The translations under genes and the position numbers were made by a program. From an uncultured Lachnospiraceae bacterium (GTDB taxonomy: Bacteria > Bacillota > Clostridia > Lachnospirales > Lachnospiraceae): a DNA stretch of 7,630 nucleotides. Location: contig CAJTJZ010000090.1 in NCBI GenBank assembly GCA_910576895.1, positions 1 to 7,630 of the forward strand, in the 5' to 3' direction. A model generated the notes under the pieces. That model was not told the DNA's origin. It saw only the letters and a list, made by a program, of their open reading frames with translations, and ran no database searches. Shown here one piece after another: positions 5,240 through 7,630 of the stretch (position 1 is its first letter; each line of letters opens with the position of its first letter).

Positions 5240-6613
5240 ATGGAATTTTCTGAAAGATATGAGCAATATATGTATAGCTATCCACATAAAACGGCTTATC
5301 GTAGCCTGCATGGAATCAATTTTATAGATTATTTTCCAAAAAGGGAAGAGGAAATGCTTTCTCTTTATTTTCATATTCCTTTTTGTGAATCAAAGTGTGG
5401 ATATTGCAATTTATTTTCTGTAACAGGACAAAAAGAAGATTTTATTTCTTCTTATTTAGATGCGATAGAACGACAAGCTATTCAGTATTTAGAGAATATC
5501 AATAAAAATTTTTATCCATTCTTTCATAGTCTTACATTAGGTGGCGGAACGCCATTATTATTATCAGAGGAACAATTAGAGCGATTATTTTCCATAGCAT
5601 ATCAATTTCCTTTGATAAAAAATTTGCCTGTTGTTGTGGAAACGTCACCAAAGCAGACAACAAAAGCAAAGTTAGAAATTTTAAAACAATATGGTACAAC
5701 AAGGATTAGTATTGGAATACAAAGTTTTAAGCAAGAAGAGCTTTTATCATTAAATCGAAGCCATACACTAGAAGATTGTAAAAGAGCATTATTTTTAATA
5801 GAAGATGCTAAGTTTGCTTGTAAAAATATTGATTTAATTTATGGAATCCCCGGACAAACAAAACAGTCCCTGCAATATTCTCTTGATGCGGCACTTTTTT
5901 ATCAGCCAGAAGAAATATTTCTCTATCCTTTATATATAAAACAGGGAACACCATTATATCTTAAAAAAACAGAAATTTCTTCTCAAAGATATGATTTATA
6001 TTTATTTGCAAGTCGGTATTTATTAGAACAGGGATACCAGCAGATTTCTATGCGGTATTTTAAAAAAATATTAAAACACAATAGGGATCAAAATCATTAT
6101 AAAGAAAGTAAGGAAAATAAAGATAGAGAAAAAAGCTGTGGTTTTGAACATACGCTTTCTCTTGGCTGTGGTGGACGAAGCTATCTTAAAAACTTACATT
6201 TTTGTACTCCATATCATATTGAACCCTCTGCTTGTTTACAAGAAATTCGTTCTTTTATAGAACAGTCAGATTATATTCCTATTTCTTTTGGATATCTTTT
6301 AAATGGAGATGAAATGCTGCGGCGTTATATAATAAAAAATCTTCTTCATAGAAATGGAATTATAATGGAAGATTATACAAAAGCAAGAGAACTTTGTATG
6401 CAATATCAATATTATGATTTTAGTGAAAAATTCGACTCTATTTTTAAAGATTTTCCGATTTTATATGAGTTATTGGAAGAAAAGCTAATGATACAAGAAA
6501 AACAAAGAATGGTATTGACAGAAAAGGGAATCTCTTATTCGGATGCAATTGGACCATTATTTATTTCAAAAACAGTAAAGGAAAAAATGAAACAATGGAT
6601 AGACATGAAATAG
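5240..6613 (+). CDS. STM4012-family radical SAM protein (HemN/HemW-like)
   Basis: This 457-aa radical SAM enzyme has the cluster motif Cys49-x3-Cys53-x2-Cys56 (FHIPFCESKCGYCNLFS), SAM-binding GGGTP at 101-105, SIGIQSF at 157-163 and LIYGIPGQT at 199-207. This is the arrangement of the coproporphyrinogen dehydrogenase-like (HemN/HemW) branch. The opening YEQYMYSYPHKTAYR and the SLGCGGRSY block at 307-315 are features I associate with the STM4012 family rather than with true heme enzymes. A Lys-rich variable loop lies at about 275-300, and a small C-terminal domain (about 330-457) resembles the HemN C-terminal region. It should cleave SAM to a 5'-deoxyadenosyl radical or act as a radical methylase-type enzyme; the substrate is unknown. 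AAAGG (5222-5226) is 13 bases before the start, somewhat far. Its 3' end overlaps the next start by 19 bases. Confidence 0.9.
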   Translation: MEFSERYEQYMYSYPHKTAYRSLHGINFIDYFPKREEEMLSLYFHIPFCESKCGYCNLFSVTGQKEDFISSYLDAIERQAIQYLENINKNFYPFFHSLTLGGGTPLLLSEEQLERLFSIAYQFPLIKNLPVVVETSPKQTTKAKLEILKQYGTTRISIGIQSFKQEELLSLNRSHTLEDCKRALFLIEDAKFACKNIDLIYGIPGQTKQSLQYSLDAALFYQPEEIFLYPLYIKQGTPLYLKKTEISSQRYDLYLFASRYLLEQGYQQISMRYFKKILKHNRDQNHYKESKENKDREKSCGFEHTLSLGCGGRSYLKNLHFCTPYHIEPSACLQEIRSFIEQSDYIPISFGYLLNGDEMLRRYIIKNLLHRNGIIMEDYTKARELCMQYQYYDFSEKFDSIFKDFPILYELLEEKLMIQEKQRMVLTEKGISYSDAIGPLFISKTVKEKMKQWIDMK

Positions 6614-7605
6614 AACAAGTATTCCATATTCAATATCGGGGATTTTTAGATTATTGTAATTTTTCTTGTAATTATTGTCCTTTTTCTAAAAAATCATATT
6701 CTTTAAAAAAAGAAAAAATGGATCGGAATTGCCTTTTTAAACTTTTTTTAAAATTAAAAAAAGAAACACAGCCAATAACACTTCAAATTGTTCCTTATGG
6801 AGAAGCTTTGATTTATTCTTATTATTGGGAATTTCTTGCAAAAGTAAGTCAATTACCACAAGTACTTGCCATAGGCTGTCAAACAAATGCTTCTTTTTCT
6901 GTAGAAAAAATGATTGCTGTTTTTTTAGCACAGGGAGGGAAATTAGAAAAACTTCGGTTATGGTGCAGCTTTCACCCAACCATGATCTCAGCAGAAAAAT
7001 TTTTTTTAAAAATTCAGGAATTAAGACAATATTCTATAAAATTATGTGTTGGAGCTGTTGCAAATCCATTGGAAAAACAAGCTATAGTACAGCTTTTTTC
7101 TATGCTTCCAAAGGATATTTATTTTTGGCTTAATAAAATGGACGGAAGAAAACAGCCATATACAATAGAAGAAAGTGATTTTTTTAAAACAATCGATCCT
7201 TTTTTCTTTTTAGAAGAAGCTCATTTTTTGGCAGATCCAAAAAATTGTTCTTCAAAAAATCTTTTTATAGAAGCAAATGGAGATTATTTTGCCTGTAATA
7301 TTAGCAAGATATCATTAGGAAATATTTATAATGATAAAAAAATGCTACATTCTTATATTTTGGAAAATCAATGGAATAAGAAAAAATGTGCTTGCAAGGA
7401 ATGTCATTGTTTTCTTGCTTATCAAAACCGTTTTGATTTGATTCCAGAACTTTTCCTTTTTTTTCCTTATCCTGCTTTTCGTATCATAACATATTATCAG
7501 GCAGCTTTTTTAAATCTTGATAATATTTTTAGAGAAGCTGAAAAAGTTAAGAAGATAGAAAAGATAGAAAGAATTGTAAGAATAGTCAACTACCACCACT
7601 TCTAG
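6595..7605 (+). CDS. STM4011-family radical SAM protein with C-terminal cysteine cluster
   Basis: This 336-aa radical SAM enzyme has its cluster motif very near the N-terminus, Cys21-x3-Cys25-x2-Cys28 (FLDYCNFSCNYCPFSKKS). That fixes the start at 6595, within the previous gene, with AAAGGA at 6577-6582. A second group of cysteines, Cys218, Cys234 (GDYFACNISKISLGNIY), Cys265, Cys267, Cys270 and Cys272 (KKCACKECHCFLAYQNRFDL), resembles a SPASM/twitch-type auxiliary iron-sulfur site. Enzymes with such sites often modify peptides or proteins. The family core seems to finish near FPYPAFRI (about residue 297). The remaining 40 residues include a charged KKIEKIERIV segment, encoded by a 9-bp tandem repeat (7552-7569), and a last stretch (IVNYHHF) lying inside the terminal palindrome. 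The stop at 7603-7605 spans the palindrome centre, so the C-terminus may not be native. Confidence 0.88.
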   Translation: MDRHEIEQVFHIQYRGFLDYCNFSCNYCPFSKKSYSLKKEKMDRNCLFKLFLKLKKETQPITLQIVPYGEALIYSYYWEFLAKVSQLPQVLAIGCQTNASFSVEKMIAVFLAQGGKLEKLRLWCSFHPTMISAEKFFLKIQELRQYSIKLCVGAVANPLEKQAIVQLFSMLPKDIYFWLNKMDGRKQPYTIEESDFFKTIDPFFFLEEAHFLADPKNCSSKNLFIEANGDYFACNISKISLGNIYNDKKMLHSYILENQWNKKKCACKECHCFLAYQNRFDLIPELFLFFPYPAFRIITYYQAAFLNLDNIFREAEKVKKIEKIERIVRIVNYHHF

Positions 7606-7630
7606 AAGTGGTGGTAGTTGACTATTCTTA
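7577..7630. repeat. Perfect 54-bp palindrome at right edge
   Basis: Arms 7577-7603 and 7604-7630 are exact reverse complements with no spacer (centre tct|aga). The core reads ctaccaccacttctagaag and its mirror. It contains the last codons and stop of the STM4011-family gene and runs exactly to the window edge. A bidirectional transcription terminator or the subterminal hairpin of an IS200/IS605-type element are biological options; the GTGGTGG-type stem is reminiscent of the latter, from memory only. A contig-end fold-back artefact is equally possible because the symmetry reaches the last base. Confidence 0.9.

Noticed and set aside
5240..6613. Annotation as coproporphyrinogen dehydrogenase (hemN) or HemW
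   Set aside because: It has HemN-like motifs, but the N-terminal YPHKTAYR segment, the SLGCGGRSY block and the operon partners point to the STM4012 family, and no other heme genes are nearby.
6737..7133. Minus-strand (6737-6979) and alternative plus-strand (6825-7133) frames in the STM4011-family gene
   Set aside because: They conflict with the radical SAM reading frame and show no recognisable sequence.

Overview
This is a low-GC, Firmicutes-type stretch, most likely from a Clostridia/Lachnospiraceae-like gut bacterium. The evidence is strong A/T-rich codon use, AGGAG-type ribosome binding sites, and a LexA with a Gram-positive (GAAC-N4-GTTC) SOS box. The taxonomic placement is inference; there is no rRNA in the window.

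Layout. Positions 1-113 hold nested inverted copies of one short sequence, which run into the 3' part of an unrecognised gene (open from the left edge to 328). That gene overlaps by 4 bases a second unrecognised gene (325-1053, 242 aa). Immediately after its stop lies a decayed IS5-family transposase fragment on the minus strand (about 1055-1285), abutting a 61-bp MITE-like element (1286-1346) with 15-bp terminal inverted repeats and flanking TAA. Next is a clear SOS promoter (SOS box 1399-1410, -35 1411-1416, -10 1434-1439), a long structured leader with a possible 34-codon ORF, and lexA (1653-2270). Three back-to-back triloop hairpins (2275-2323) separate lexA from the next operon.

The core of the window is a tight five-gene operon (2372-7605) whose products I recognise as the STM4015, STM4014, STM4013, STM4012 and STM4011 families, named after Salmonella loci: a leucine-rich-repeat protein, an ATP-grasp-like enzyme, an alkaline-phosphatase/sulfatase-fold hydrolase, a HemN-like radical SAM enzyme and a second radical SAM enzyme with extra C-terminal cysteines. 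Three of the four junctions overlap, which points to translational coupling and one pathway. As far as I know the product and substrate of this conserved set are not established. Its make-up (ligase-like fold, metal-dependent hydrolase, two radical SAM enzymes, one non-enzymatic LRR protein) looks like a biosynthetic or protein-modifying system. No transporter or dedicated regulator is visible; transcription may come from an unseen promoter near 2330-2350 or by read-through from lexA.

Both window ends are fold-back sequences: nested inverted repeats at 1-113 and a perfect 54-bp palindrome at 7577-7630. Each could be real (mobile-element end, terminator, template-switch scar), but together they raise the possibility that the window is an entire contig whose ends are assembly fold-backs. 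The C-terminus of the last gene and the N-terminus of the first should be read with that in mind.
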